A program made the position numbers and the translations under genes. A stretch of 64,000 nucleotides of DNA from Chionis minor (lineage: Eukaryota; Chordata; Aves; Charadriiformes; Chionididae), in assembly GCA_013398295.1 (NCBI GenBank), contig VZSF01001888.1:231218-295217 (forward strand), in the 5' to 3' direction. Below, in pieces: positions 1-13,426 of this stretch. Positions within the stretch are counted from its first letter, which is position 1. Every line of letters begins with the position of its first letter. The notes beneath the pieces were generated by a model. That model saw only the letters and a list, made by a program, of their open reading frames with translations, was not told the origin of the DNA and did not search any database.

Positions 1-3000
1 ATAGCTCTGTGTTAGGTACTGGGCAAACTGCAGCAGGTCCCACAGGTCCACTTTTCAGAAGAGCTCAGCACCTTGCATTTCGTTCCCCCGGAGTCCAAAG
101 TAGGTTCATCCTTCTGACGACCTTTTAATTTAAGCAGTCAAATGAAGGGCCTCCCTCTGCTTCCATTACAGCCACTGTACACCCACTGAAACCTACTCCT
201 CTAGTCTGAGGTGAGAACAAGGCTCACCTGTTCACGTTTCAGCTCAAAAGTATTATTTTTCCTTGGGTACAGAATACATTTTCAAGGGCTGAGGGCAGCC
301 GTGACATTGATCAGGGGCTATACTGAAGAAATTAAAACCTAATCCTCATCTAGTGGTGAGGAGGTGCACGGCACGCAGTAGGCAATGTTAACAGGAAGCA
401 TGGATGGTGTACGTCCACCTCAGAAACAGCAGCAGAAAGGTTAACATTTTCACCTATCAGACCATTCACCGTCACTACAACTTTTTTACAAGCCCATGAT
501 CTATGTTCAATAAGAAAGAGATGCTTTCCCCAGCATTTTGCCAACATGACTAGCCGTTTGATATCTGCGAGGCTATCTGCAAATTGCTACCTTTCACTTT
601 GGTTTAGAGGAGAAATACGGCTTCCTTTTCTAATTTGATTTAAAATCAAAAGATTTTGTGTGGCATTACCTTACTGAAACGATGTCTTAATTGCAAGTCT
701 TTTGATGCAGCATAATCTCTCTGAGAGAGTACTTTAAAATGTAAATGATGAAAAATCTCTGTCAGTTTCTAAGAACTAGAGGCCTGCTGTACCTAGCTGG
801 TGTAGGGTTTCCATTAACACTTCATAGATAAATGAAGTTTCAAAGTCTTCATTATTCTGATCAGAAGACACATCATATTTACATTCAGATAATCCTGAAC
901 GGGAAACTTACTTGCACAGAAGAACAATCTGGGTCATCACAGTTAGCTGTATGCTTGCAATTTATATCCCCCAGTGAACACAAATAATGCTCACAATATA
1001 TTCAGCACAGGTACCCTAGAAAGCAACACACTGGAGGGCACTGGATATCTGCTAAGGTCACCGCACTTACTCATGGAGCTGGAGTGAATCAATATCCTCA
1101 CAGGAATGCACACTGTGGGGCAGCAGGAAAATCCTGTCCTGGTGGTGTAATACAGAGTATGAAAGGATTAAATCAGAAGAGAGAAATGGCTGGCAGGAAA
1201 ACCACCCATACAGTCTTACAGAGTACGAAGGTGGCTTTGGAAGTTCTTGCACAAGGGAAAAATTAAGCCAGTATCAAACTAATGCAAATCATTACATCTC
1301 CTGCAGCTGGCATTAACTGTCATGTCCAAAAAGAAGCAGCTTTTGTGGATGTGCAGGCCAGGACCTCACTGCAATGACCACTCCATGAGAGAGCTGTACC
1401 TCAGTGACAGTGATTTTCACATGTACGTAACAGCTGGACTCTGAAGGTGATTCAGGACCCTAAAGATGCACATAGTTGCATGAACAGTTTTGTTTCACTG
1501 AAATCTGCCAACTTTTTCTTCCCTGTGCATGCAGCATGCAAGCTTAATTTCAAACAAATTTGCGTTAATGGAAGCTCTTTAATTAACTGAAGGTGTGGAA
1601 GCTTTCACATTTTAGCTGAGAAAGACATGAGAGCGAAGCGCGAATCCAGCGATCTCATTTCAAGCCCAGTGACTCAGTGAGTTGCAACACAATGAGAATA
1701 AAGATTTACCTCCTCTAGCTAGTCTACTTTCATCTTTGGTTTTGTTTTTTGTTTTGGTTTGGGTTTTTTTTGTTCTCCTCCCTATCGCCAAGGTAATCTG
1801 GACACATCATTACCAGCTCTGGCATTAATGTCATGTTGAGAACTCTGGCAAATGAAATAATAGACAGGGGGATACTTGATGCATCCTAATGAAATAAAAG
1901 ACTGTTATTATCCAGACATAAATAACTCTTCTTTCCAAGGTGTACTTGAACCCTCATGTCCCTTGGTGCTGCCTAACAAATAAACGGCATCCTAAAAGCA
2001 AGTGCCTGGTAGGAAATACGGAAACCAAGTGATATCCTATACAGGGTCTATTATCTCTCTAAACTTTCAAGATGATGTGTGCTCAGGTGTCTTGAGAAGC
2101 CTTATAAAACTAGCTCCCACACTTCCTGTAGATCTGGCAATAGAGCAGAACCCAAACGTTTAAAGGAAGTTTTTTTGTTTATTCATGATGAAGCCATGGA
2201 CTAAATTGTCAGTATTGCACTTCTACCCTGTCTTATTCCTGAGAATTCATTTAGAATGAAGAGTTCTCTTAAGAATGAATACAAATAGGGGAGAGTCAAA
2301 ATGCTAGAAACCTGTTATATTAAGCATTTAAAGTTATCATTAGTGGGTAAGTAAATAACATGCATTTCTCTTTGTGTTTGGCAGACTGCAGCATACCTAA
2401 AGAAATGCTGTAGACATTGGACTACCCAAGCCAGTCCATATTCTGGGTCCTGCACATTCTGGAGGGAATATTCCACAAGAAATATCTAGGATCTTGTCTA
2501 AAAGATCACCATTTATCTGTATTGACAAATAATTTGGCAATACTGGGAGCTGACTCAGGGCAATGTTCCAAAGGCAGCACAGGCATACGTATTCTTCTTT
2601 ACAAAACTTGAGGAACATCCACGGTAATTTAGTGGCAAGTGCAGTTCCAACACTTATCACACAGAAGCAATATTAGCTGTAGGCTAAGGTGTAAATATAT
2701 TCTATTAACAGTAGAGTGCAATTTTAGACTCCAGTTGGTCTGTTTCTGAGCTACCTGCTGCACGATGAGGCACAACTTAGTAAGCATATTCATGCAAAAA
2801 GTAAGCATGTCAAACAAAAGAACTGGACAACAAATAGGTCTTTTCATCTATGCTCTCAATTTTATGTGGGCTAGGGTTGCCAATGCAAGCGAGGACTAAT
2901 CAAATACAAGGTTTAACATTTAATTAATCAAAGTGGTGTGGTACTTCTGTTAATGAAGTGGTGAGCTCAAGCTTAGTGGAAAAAAAAATCAAAACAATCT

Positions 3001-5070
3001 ATGTACTCATCCATCTATAGAAACCGAATGGTAAATCTCTGGGTACATTGCCCTGATTTCAACAACATCATGATACCCTTGTGCATTTGTCTCCACAAAG
3101 GAGTCAGACGCACCTCTGCAGAGCAGCCCCAGACTCTCGCTCCGTCTTGGCAATACACCTGCTGAAATACCATGTGAGAACCATCCCCTAAGGTACCAGC
3201 TAAGGTAACTGCCAGAGAAGGAGCTTAAAAAAACCATAGAGAGATACTGTGCAAAGAAGTGTGTGTCTAGAAGGAATACATAAAGGACAAATTTCAGATT
3301 TTTATTGTTGAGGAAGAAGTTCAATATATATTAACAATAGATGCAGAAAAAACACCAAACAAGAAAATTCTTGCCCTGATGACAAAACTAGAAGAAAAGC
3401 TAGACCACCGCCAAAGCTCAAGGGGGATATTTTGAAGTCTGATGTAAAATGTGTAATTTTCCAGCAATCCGGAGTCAATCGGAATATTCTTCTGTAGATA
3501 TTGTGCTAATAAATATTCTGATTGATCTTTTTAATGCAAACATTGTGCTAATAGAGAAAGAACATGCTGTTACTTCAAGTCTGGAGCACTTCCCATTAGC
3601 TATCTGATCATGGGTGGAGGATTTATTGAATAATAAATTGCCTACTGGCAATAGGCTTGCAAAAGCTCAATACGTCCTTATTAGTGTCTCAAAATTTTGC
3701 AATACAATAATTAGGCTTTGAGTGGAACAGAGGCATTTTTCTGCATTCTGCAAAGTGTCGACGAATGATTTTGTGAAGTTCTGGCTGTTCTCAGTTGCAG
3801 TATATTCTTATTCATTAAGATCCATGGGACTCACTCTCGCAAGTCACGACAAGCCAAAAATGTCCTCTATGGGAAATTTTAACTGAGTACAGCATGCAGA
3901 ATTAAGACCATATGCAGTGTATTATAGCAGACATTATTCATTTCATACATAATCTAAATAAAAACAGCTTCTCATAAAAGTGTAGGATACCCCAAACAGT
4001 CTCTTGAAGTTACAGTTTTTCTATATATCTGTCTGCCAGGGAAGAAAACAGCACATTATATGGAGCTTGAATAAGCTGAATAGATATGAAAAAAATTGTA
4101 TTAGCCAACAGACTGAATGGGGACCATAAATCCCATTTCTAGCTACCTCATAATTTTTAGTGAGTGGTCCTCTCAAAAGACCCAAAAGGGCAAAACTGTA
4201 CTTTAGATTTGAGGTATAAATAAATTAAGCACACAAAAGAAATCATTCCAGTACTACAAGCATGAAAACATAAACCCCGACTTAGTTCCAAAGTTCGTTT
4301 GCAGAGTCCAGCAATAGATTGCTTCAGCTTCTGCAATGATTTACTTTGAAGGTGCTGGTAGATGGTGAATTGATGTATATGGACAACACATAGCTAATTT
4401 AAGCAAGAGCAGATTACCTCTTACTCTAAAGATATAGAAAGCATAAATATATTCTGACTCAGACAGCCTTTCTTCTGATATAACATAAACCGAAATAATT
4501 AAGAATATTTAGACTCAGCCAGTAACTAGGTGCTTTTTAGGGGGTGGAGAAATTCCTCCAGTTCCAATAGCAGCCAGAAAAGAATAGCGACTGGTGATCT
4601 GAAGACAGTTCCTGCAGGGCTCTTGTTCAGACCTTAAATCATCATGCGATGTGATACCACCGTGGCTGTGGTCGCATCTACCTGAGGTGGACTACCACTC
4701 CGTTGTGAAAAAACCCCACTCTGCTCAGTTCCTCGCTGTGTTACAGGTAGCCACAACTAGCGCCACCATCCGCAATTTTAACAAAAAATTCTATGCGTGC
4801 TGACACCAAACTAATCTAACCCCATCCTCCTGCCCAGATTCTGTATCTCCATCAAATGATCTGCAAACTATTAAAGGTTAAGGGAGGGTGCATCTCTTTT
4901 TCTAATTACTGAACTCCATAGCATTCTACATCCACACACACAGAGGCATGCAGTTTTAGGTTTAGATGATTTTCTTTCCTAGATTTTCACTGTTATTTTA
5001 GGGATACCATATATTATCTAAATAGCATGATGGGGTAGGCAGTGTATGCAAATTAAAAGACCTGAAATTT
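1..5070. other. Single-copy non-coding DNA, no gene recognised
   Basis: AT-rich sequence with stop codons in all frames. The longest open frame is about 105 codons (3007-3324, minus strand) and shows no domain or family resemblance. A T/G-rich low-complexity stretch lies at about 1739-1772. No CR1, LTR or SINE match is visible. A candidate conserved element inside this stretch is listed separately. Confidence 0.6.
3430..3745. other. Candidate conserved non-coding element (AT-rich)
   Basis: About 300 bp rich in TAAT-type homeodomain core motifs and repeated 'gtgctaata' words (near 3504 and 3545), with no low-complexity runs and no repeat signature. This texture resembles vertebrate developmental enhancers. 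It is an impression from composition only; no alignment was possible, and it could equally be ordinary AT-rich DNA. Confidence 0.2.
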
Positions 5071-5137
5071 CTTGCTGTCTTTGACCTCCACGTCACACAA
5101 CTTCTTTAAGCCTTATTTCCTCTAAAGATAAAATGTC
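5071..5137 (+). repeat. MIR-like SINE remnant
   Basis: The order of words follows the 3' half of the MIR core: 'tgacct', then 'gtcacacaacttc', then 'agccttatttcctc', then 'taaagataaaatg'. This corresponds to the MIR stretch running from 'tgaccttgggcaagtcac' to the 'cctcatctgtaaaatg' end. The match is diverged and has small gaps. MIR is an ancient amniote tRNA-derived SINE and low-copy MIR remnants are known in birds. The 5' part of the element is not recognisable. Confidence 0.4.
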
Positions 5138-8100
5138 ATTCTTAGTAACGTTCTTAGTAAACTAGTGTGACAGCTACAGATGAATCACTCTATTTAAACA
5201 GCAAAACACGAGGAACGAGCTGTAGAAACATGAACAATACAGGAAAACGGTGAGCATGACACACACAATCTGAATAAACTGCTGCAAGATCAGAGTAAAT
5301 AGGCAAAACTCATTGGTATCCAATACCACTGGGCTGGCAGGATGGTCAGTGAGAGGACAGAAGAACACATTGTTGCAGCTGGTTTTATTTACAGAGATGA
5401 AACTGTAACTGTGACTAGGTAAAAAGCCAATTCTGATACTAAGAAAAATAAGCTCATCTTATAAAATATATGCCATGCTGCATAAATCTAAATCAATCCT
5501 GAGGCAATGAACACTATGAAGCTATTCTTTCCAGCTTTATCATTTCCTTATTTTATCAAAACCAGGTCAAATGGTCTACGCACTACATGCTTCATACCTA
5601 TAAGTAAAAGATCTGAATTATCATTTATAACAAATGCTCCAGCTTTCCTATAACAAAAAATTGTTTTCTAACTATTCTCTTTCCAACTTTAATGTCTTAA
5701 AATATGTAAGGTAATAGTAGTCTATGCAACATCTACATCATTATGTTCCACCCATTTATCCATTAAATAGCGTATTTAAACAGACTTGCTCTAAAGTGGA
5801 GTTTCTGGAAGAGTACATGAATAACCACCAGAAAGAGTCCAGTCCAGCAGATATTCCACAGAAATAAAAGCTCTGGTGTGTTCACTTCAATGGCAGAAAG
5901 ACCCACAGAAAAGTGTAGATTTCATCCCATGTAAATTATTAGCAGTGGTGATTTGTTTTAAACAAATCAGGACTTCCTCTTGTGTTGTATCTGTCATTAG
6001 TGCAGTACAGTACACTACCAATACGCATTGTCCACTACCTGGGAGGCATAAAGCAAATGACAAATCCTAATCAATCACATTTTAAGGAACAAAACTATGA
6101 CCAAGGCTGGATGTGCAAAAGGTCAGGCAAGTTTTTTGCAAAATCTTTTAAACTGGGTTCAAAGTCATTCTGGATGCACTCTAATAAGTAAAAAGCTGTA
6201 AAGGGGACCAGCAAAGAACACAGAACTAGGCTGTAATTTTCTCTGTTTCTTTGCCTTGTGTAAAAAGTCAAGGAGGATGAAAAGAATTTTTGTTTTGTTT
6301 AAGGAAAAATGAGCTCTATTTTCCTACTTTTTTCCACTTAAAATGCAAAGTTTATTTATCTTAGTAAACTGCAATGACAAGGCAACTCACAAAAAAAAGG
6401 ACAGTATGAAAACCATGAAATAAAAAATGGGTAAATAAAAGAAATTTTTGTTGTGGTTAGACACATAAAATCCTTGCTTCTTTAAAAAATTCTGCAACTC
6501 AAATGATTGACATTTTGGAGAAGAAATTTTTTGTTAACACTTTTGTCTCTCATCTCAAAGTGTGAGAACTTGCAATACACATCTTTAAGGTTTCCAGTAA
6601 GTATTCCAAAAATAAGAATCAGGACAGGTGTTTCTGACATTTCTTATTTTTAAATACTGGAGAAAATGTCAACATTTCTAAGAACCTTTCCAATCTTTCT
6701 TATTCACTGCAAGAGAACAAACAGAAGCAAAAGTTCAAATGGTTAAAAAATCACTTGATGATCACCTTGTATTGAGTATTTACAAAGACAGTAAATGCAT
6801 TTTTTCTGTTATCCTAGAAATGAATTTTCAGCAATATGTACAGAAGACCTTGGATTTCATCTGACCTCTGCTACTTAGAGTAACATAGCTACAGAAGAAT
6901 TAGACTCTAAATTGTAAAGGTCAATTTCTGATTATTCTATGAAATAAAATAATTACAGCAGGCTCTTTAAAAAAGGCAATATTTAAAGTGGAAATATAAG
7001 TAACTGACCCAATTTATCCAGTTCATAACTCATTTCTAATGTTACATGAACTAGTACTTGAAAACAGGGAAACATACTGTTTGAAGTTATTAAGATGTCC
7101 ATCAATCAATATGAAACATTTGAAGCCTCCCTTTCTATCACTGCTTATCCCAGAAAGTAGTATCAGCAAACATACTGGCATACATATGTGACCACATAAA
7201 CTGACCGTGTGTACAATGGCACGTCTTTTCTTTACATAACAGAATTTTGCCATGTTGCCAGGTAATCTCCAAGCAATAAGCACTACTCCTTAGCCACCTC
7301 CAAAAAGTCCAGATGCTCTTGACCAAACCAAGTTCTTCTGCTTATCTACCACTCTCTAAAGTGAATGCGATGTTTCCTTTATTATGTTTTATGTCAGGCC
7401 AAGGAAAATACACGCCTATGGCTTTATTTGTTCTGACAATGTTGGAAAAGTGTGCCAATTTTTCCACTCACAGTTGTGATGTTTTCATGAAGTCTATTAA
7501 GTGTCTTGTCATATTTAAAGTGGCAATTGATCTTAAAAAATGCCTTCTGGAGGCAATTCCTTAAAATCATTGTTATGTACAATGTGATGATAGTTCCCAG
7601 CCCTCAGGAAGCTGGTGCAGGCTTTGGCACTGACCAAGTGCCTGACTAAGGTATTCAAATTCTCAGTTTCAGAGAGTATCCATATAAAGCTTGATTATTT
7701 AACTCCACATACGGATTTGTAGGCCAAAGTGCACATTGAAGTAATTCCCAATAATCATTGTTACACCGAAGCTACTGAGTCATTGTTGATTCAACAGATA
7801 ATCAAGCAAGCCAGACAAAACGAATTAGATATTCAGATTTGCTTGCTCAAAATGATACCACCACCCACTGCCACCACCACAATCCAACACAAATATTCAG
7901 CAGATTTGGTCTATGGCCATGTCCTTGGCAAAATGCCATGCGACGTATTAAGGCAGCCTCTAAACTCTATAATGCATGTACTATCATCCCACTCCAATCA
8001 GATGGGAGAAAAATATGATCAGCAATTCTCATCTCAATGTTTCAGTCTTTGACGATCTCCTGCGGGAAAGGAATTACAGGCATTTCTGGAGTCATTGTGG

Positions 8101-11100
8101 GGCTGAAGCCAACTTCACAATGAGTCATTGAAGACTAATGGACAGGGCTGGGAAAAAAAGAATTTTGAATTTCTTATTCAATAAAAGGGACTCATTTTAA
8201 GAGGCCCAGGTGATATCCTGGGATTATTGCATTTCAGCTGAATGACTGAAAATATAAAAAGTCAGTGGATGTTTCTTCATTTTTGCTTTCTTTCATTACC
8301 TTGTTCTTCTCTGATAAAAGGAAGAGATAGTAAAAGGGAAAGAGAAGTGAACAAAAACCATCATCATTATTTCTAATTGAAAAAATGAAGAATTTTAAGG
8401 ATCTGCAAGTTTAAAACAAGTACATGAGAATGTACTGCAAATCCAGCTTACCAGTTTATTAACTGCTTACAACCATGAGTGAAAAATTCATCATCTGGTC
8501 CCATACTGATAATATACAGTGACTGCAATTAAACCTGACACTTGGCTATAGCCCCACATGTTGAAAAAATGACCGGCAATGCGATATGTTTGAAATGCCA
8601 GGCTGTGAGCACTATTTCTGGCTGCAGGTTATTCTTCCATATCCAGCTATAATAGTTTCATCTATAAACTTAAGCCTTCCAGGCTACATATTCATAACCT
8701 TTAAAAATCTCCTTGCCCTAAAAGCAGTTTTCTCCAAAGCCTCTGCTTCACCACAAAGGAAGATGTAAGGGTTTTATGCATCAGGTCTGAGATGTCCAGA
8801 ATCAGTAAAATCATAGCTTTTCATCCTACCAGCTTACTACAGATGAAATAGATTACATATAGCCTGCCCATGTCTGAATGCATCCATATGTATTTAAAAC
8901 TGCATTTCTTGCTTGCTCTGCAGCATTTTTCTTTAGAGGTTTGTGTCAATATCTTTGGCAAAATTCCCCCTCCTTCCCACTGTTTTGCAGTATGCTATGA
9001 AACTGTTACCTACTGCCCATCTGTAAGGTGGCTGAATTTGAGCAAACTTCTAGGCACAGACTGAGCAATGTAAAGCAATGAGCACACCAGAAATTTGCAA
9101 AATTATGTATAAATTAATGATATTGTTCTGCATTTTCATTTACTAAGCCATACGATCCTATTTCAGCCAGTAGAAGAGCTTAAACACTGCTTTATGACAA
9201 CTATGTGCAATTTACTATTCATTACTTCTCTATACTGCTGATCCTCCACATTTACTTTGCTCTTTAGATCTGATTGAGTGTATCTCCAAGTCAAATCTTC
9301 TGTTGCCTTCTGGCATATATAAAATTTATTTTTTTCCTATATGTCGTCTATCTTCAGTTCCCTATCTGCAGCACTGGAGCTCTGTTACGCAGCTGAAAAG
9401 TTTTACAGGCAAAATATAGAACAAGAACTGTAATTTGTGAGCTGAGTGAATCAAATGTAAATATTTCAAACAAAGCAAGCCATGCTTAAACCTCAACTCT
9501 GAAAAGATTTCTTTTTCCCACCCCAGTGCAATGGGCAGAGAAAGACCTTTCCATGACTATAAGGAATGCTGAATATATTGCAGATGGCACTGCAAAGAAA
9601 CTGACATTGTGACAGCAGGAGTTATTTTTTGTAAAATAAAGTAAAAAATAAGACTACTGTAACCTTAACAAACAGGCTCCTGTATGAGGCTTTGCCTGGT
9701 AGTGACTATTCTTCCACAGCCTCCTACAAGTATGACCCAAATTCTCTGATCAGTACCTTCCTGATACTATCAACTTTCTACCATGCAAAAGTGCTCAAAG
9801 CCACATTATTAATTACTAAGAACACCTCGTGCTGTTAGAAATCTCCAAGTTTTCATAGCATTATCTAGACATTGTAGGTAATAACTTGATCCAGATCCTG
9901 TATCAGAGAACAAAATAGTGTTGAGATCAAATTACTCCCAGAGAATAATTTTGCCCGATTGAAGGCTTTTAGTGTTATTTTTTTTCCCTTGATTTCAGTG
10001 GCTGGGATTTCATCTGTAAGAGTGTAATGATTGCAACAGTTAGAATACAATGGAATTTGATTTTCATAATTATTACTATTAACCTCCAGTCAGTCGCTCT
10101 GCATATTTAAAATAAAAAAGTTCCTACCTCTGCATATAAGACCATGGCTTCAGACTGCAAGTAATTATTTTTATTTTTATCTTTTCAGTGTCACACTCTT
10201 TTGTCTGTGTTTTGTTTGCAATTAGAGCATATTACAGTTAGAAGTATTCTCACCCCAACATCCAACCTCCCTCTTACCCCTCCCCCAAAAAAAAAATTCC
10301 TAGTGTAACTCTCTACCCCTTGGTAAGATTTTGTTTCCATGGAAGAATATGAGTTGGAGATTTTCTGAGATGCAGTGATCATTTCACTTGCACGAACAAA
10401 ATGGAATTTACCCATAGCATTGCTTTTGACAGTATTTCAACATTTATTTTAGGAAAATTACCAACAGAGAACCATGTCCCTGACGCCGTAACAGATGCAC
10501 TACATACAAATTAGGGAAGATTAAGCAAATGTATAGATGAATAAACAGTATTATCTCCTACTGTAGGAACATGTTAAATCTTACAACATGGAAAAGTAAG
10601 GAATTACCAATTCTACTAAACATTTCGGTAACGGAAGGATCCTGTTCAGCTATAAAATAGAACAGAATGTGGTTCATAGATTAAGCAACTTTAATACAGA
10701 AACCGCTATATCATACATCAGATTTGTTTAGTTTAGTAGTAAATATCTTTATACAAAACACCTGCTAGAATTGCTTTCATTTTAGCTTTCCCTGGGTTCC
10801 TTTATATGGGTAACGCTACTAAAAAGATAAACTGTGTAAAACAGTTTCCTCATCGGATTTGGACCGCAACGTGTCCTAAATTAAAGCTTCCTGTTGAATG
10901 CAACTTGCAGAATCCCCTGTTTATTTTCTTGACAGACAAGTACCCTACGTACGCATGTGAGTCTCGTTCCATCTGCATTAATACCCATTAAAATATAACA
11001 GTAAACTCCACAACTGGGGAACTGCTGGAGGACGGGAGCAGCTGCTCTTTTGCCTCAGGTTCCCAGGAGAGATGACCTTCTGCTGAGAGCCCAGGGCTGC

Positions 11101-12514
11101 TCCAAAGCGAGCTCGTGGTGTGGTAGCCAGCACTGGGCACCAATGCAAACCCACCAGGGAGATGGGTGGCTGAGAGCCTGCGAAGGACCTGCCTGAGACC
11201 TACCAGACACCGGGCCAGATTCTGTCCCTGTCCTCCACCATCACTCTTCTACCTCATGGTCTTTGGCAGAGGCGGCTGGTAAGGTCTCCTCTGAAGCGAA
11301 GGCTACAGTGATGCTGAGATAAGTGTGCATATTTACATAAATAACATCCTAATTTTTAGTCCTTTCTCTGTAAATATAAAAGTTTTGAAAGGAATAGCTC
11401 CTTCCTGAGCAGAAACTATTGGCTCTGTATTTTACAAATTCACACATACACACTGCTTAAAATGTGCAAGCTCATTTTGGAGGGTAAGAGTGTATGGCGT
11501 GGAATAGGAGAGAAAAGGGGCACGTTTGAAAATTATTTCACATGTTTCCTTGGCTGTTCATCGTGCCACTACGTTTATTCTCCACATACTTGTAGTCATC
11601 CTTCTTGGTTATTCTAGGCTGCTCACAGATACCACAATTTATTTAACATTCTACAATGATTTTGACAGTGCACATACACATCTGACAATTTCAATATGAA
11701 TACCGAGGAAATATTATATTACATTCTGCAGACCAATACAAAATGAAAAAGAAATAATTAGTGTTTGTCAAATTAAAAAAAGTATTCAAGCTAAAGCATT
11801 ATTGTTATATTCACAAAGCATACCAAAACTGCCAAATGAAAAGAGTAGGTTGCAAAAGAAATCAAAACCAGATGCAATGAATTACAGTACTAGGGGGAAG
11901 GAAAAAAGGATTCTTACGATCATTTAAACATATACTTATTAGTACAACTTCTTCTTTTTGGTAATTGGATCATTTAAAAGCATTGAATAGTACTAGGTTA
12001 TAGTTCTCAAGAAGAACACACCACCTTCAGCAAGGTTTTTCCATCTGTTTCCAGCTTCTGGTCTTTTCAGACTCAATTTTCAATACTTTGTATCTCCAAG
12101 TCCAGTCATTATTCAGGGGCAGAATTAATATAACCAGTGATAAAACTGATTTAGAAAAAGCAGGCAGGGTGGGTAGATACATTAGGAGTCGATGAAAGAA
12201 GCCATGGGGAACCAAGTTGCTTTTGTTTTACATGCCGCGGGAGCTAGGACCATATACACCAGGGAGGATCTTATATAGCCAGTTCACATTAATGCAGCAC
12301 TAGTGGCTAATGGATGTGGAACAGGATTAAATCCATATGACAATGGCACTGAAAAGGGAAAAGAGGGAGTAATAAGAAAAGAAAAATCATAAAAAGGAAC
12401 AGTCATCTCCTCTCAAACAATTTTAAACCTCAATCCATCTTCTGATGAAGTAGACCAATTTGCCATTGATGGGAGCAGCACCGGCCTCATTATTGACATC
12501 TGGCATATTTACAA
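5138..12514. other. Single-copy non-coding DNA, no gene recognised
   Basis: No repeat family, RNA gene or exon is recognisable. A 107-codon frame at 7729-8052 (plus) opens with GTG, not ATG, and has no recognisable motif. Pyrimidine- and A-rich short runs occur, but no long microsatellite does. The region near 11,010-11,290 is locally more GC-rich than its surroundings, without CpG clustering or a recognised element. Confidence 0.6.
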
Positions 12515-12545
12515 TATATTGCATTATATAGTGCAATATAATGCA
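12515..12545. repeat. Interlocking inverted repeats (two alternative 9-bp stems)
   Basis: Two perfect 9-bp inverted repeats overlap. 'tatattgca' (12515-12523) pairs with 'tgcaatata' (12532-12540) across 8 nt. 'tgcattata' (12520-12528) pairs with 'tataatgca' (12537-12545), also across 8 nt. The two hairpins are mutually exclusive. The sequence is AT-rich, so a chance origin is possible. No function is assigned. Confidence 0.7.
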
Positions 12546-12910
12546 CTCCCAGAAATAGTGACTACCCAAAATGCCCCAAAAAATCTGCTAAGGGAAGGGC
12601 TTCTATTAGTGCCTAGCATGCAAAATCCAGCTGAATTCTTACATTGTCTAAAAGACAATGGCCAGGGCCCTTGGTCCAAAACCTGATCTCTCTTTTCCAT
12701 TCCTCCTTTCAACAACAAATGCTTGGGATACCCTAACATCTAAGGAGGCTGCTGCCAAGTGAAAAGAAGCGTTAACAGAACCCTCCCCGTGGCACTTTTG
12801 CAGTCACTTAAGTGCTCATTCAGGCTTGATGCTCTGATTCTTTCTAATACACTTAATGTTAAACAAGAAAATGTGTCTGCCTGGATGAACTTGACTACTA
12901 CTAACTTTAA

Positions 12911-13426
12911 ATGTTTAGTAAATGTGGAATTATTGGTAGGACAGAGACAGTTCAGGATCTTCTTCCTCTCCTCCTTGGACAAAAAGTTAATTTTCCCATT
13001 TTCTCACAAATTGTGATCTGCCAGAATGGAGTTGCAGTTCATGGAATTTACAGGACAATTTCCAAAGCGATTTCAAAACTTAAGGAAGGAGAGGTGCATT
13101 TGCAGCATATTCCCAGCAAGCACAAGAGCTACTGTTTGCAACAGCACTCAAGACTGGAAGTCCCTGATATTTTACTTTCGCAGCCCAGTAAAATATGTGA
13201 GTGTCACACACAAACAGTTAGGACCTTGAATCAACTGAAATCCCACTGCTCTACCCTAGGAAAGTTTGGAGGTACAGCATTTATGACTACAGTTTCACAG
13301 TGTCAACCTGAAATCCCACAGATAATCTCGTACTGTATTTCTAAAGGTAGTGGCTTCAGACTTAATGGCATTCAAAGGAACAAGGGCATGCCTTTCCCTG
13401 TAGTGTTGCATTACATGTACTATTGA
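12911..13426 (+). other. 171-codon open reading frame, probably not a gene
   Basis: This is the longest ATG-initiated frame in the window that is not simple repeat. The conceptual product has scattered cysteines and no signal peptide, membrane segment, coiled coil or domain I recognise. No core promoter, splice site pair or poly(A) signal was found that would make it a unit. At roughly 40% GC a frame this long is uncommon but not remarkable across six frames of 64 kb. A lineage-specific or decayed coding exon cannot be excluded; chance is more likely. Confidence 0.1.

Noticed and set aside
11010..11290. GC-rich stretch as a CpG-island promoter
   Set aside because: GC content rises modestly but CpG dinucleotides remain sparse and no promoter motif is evident.
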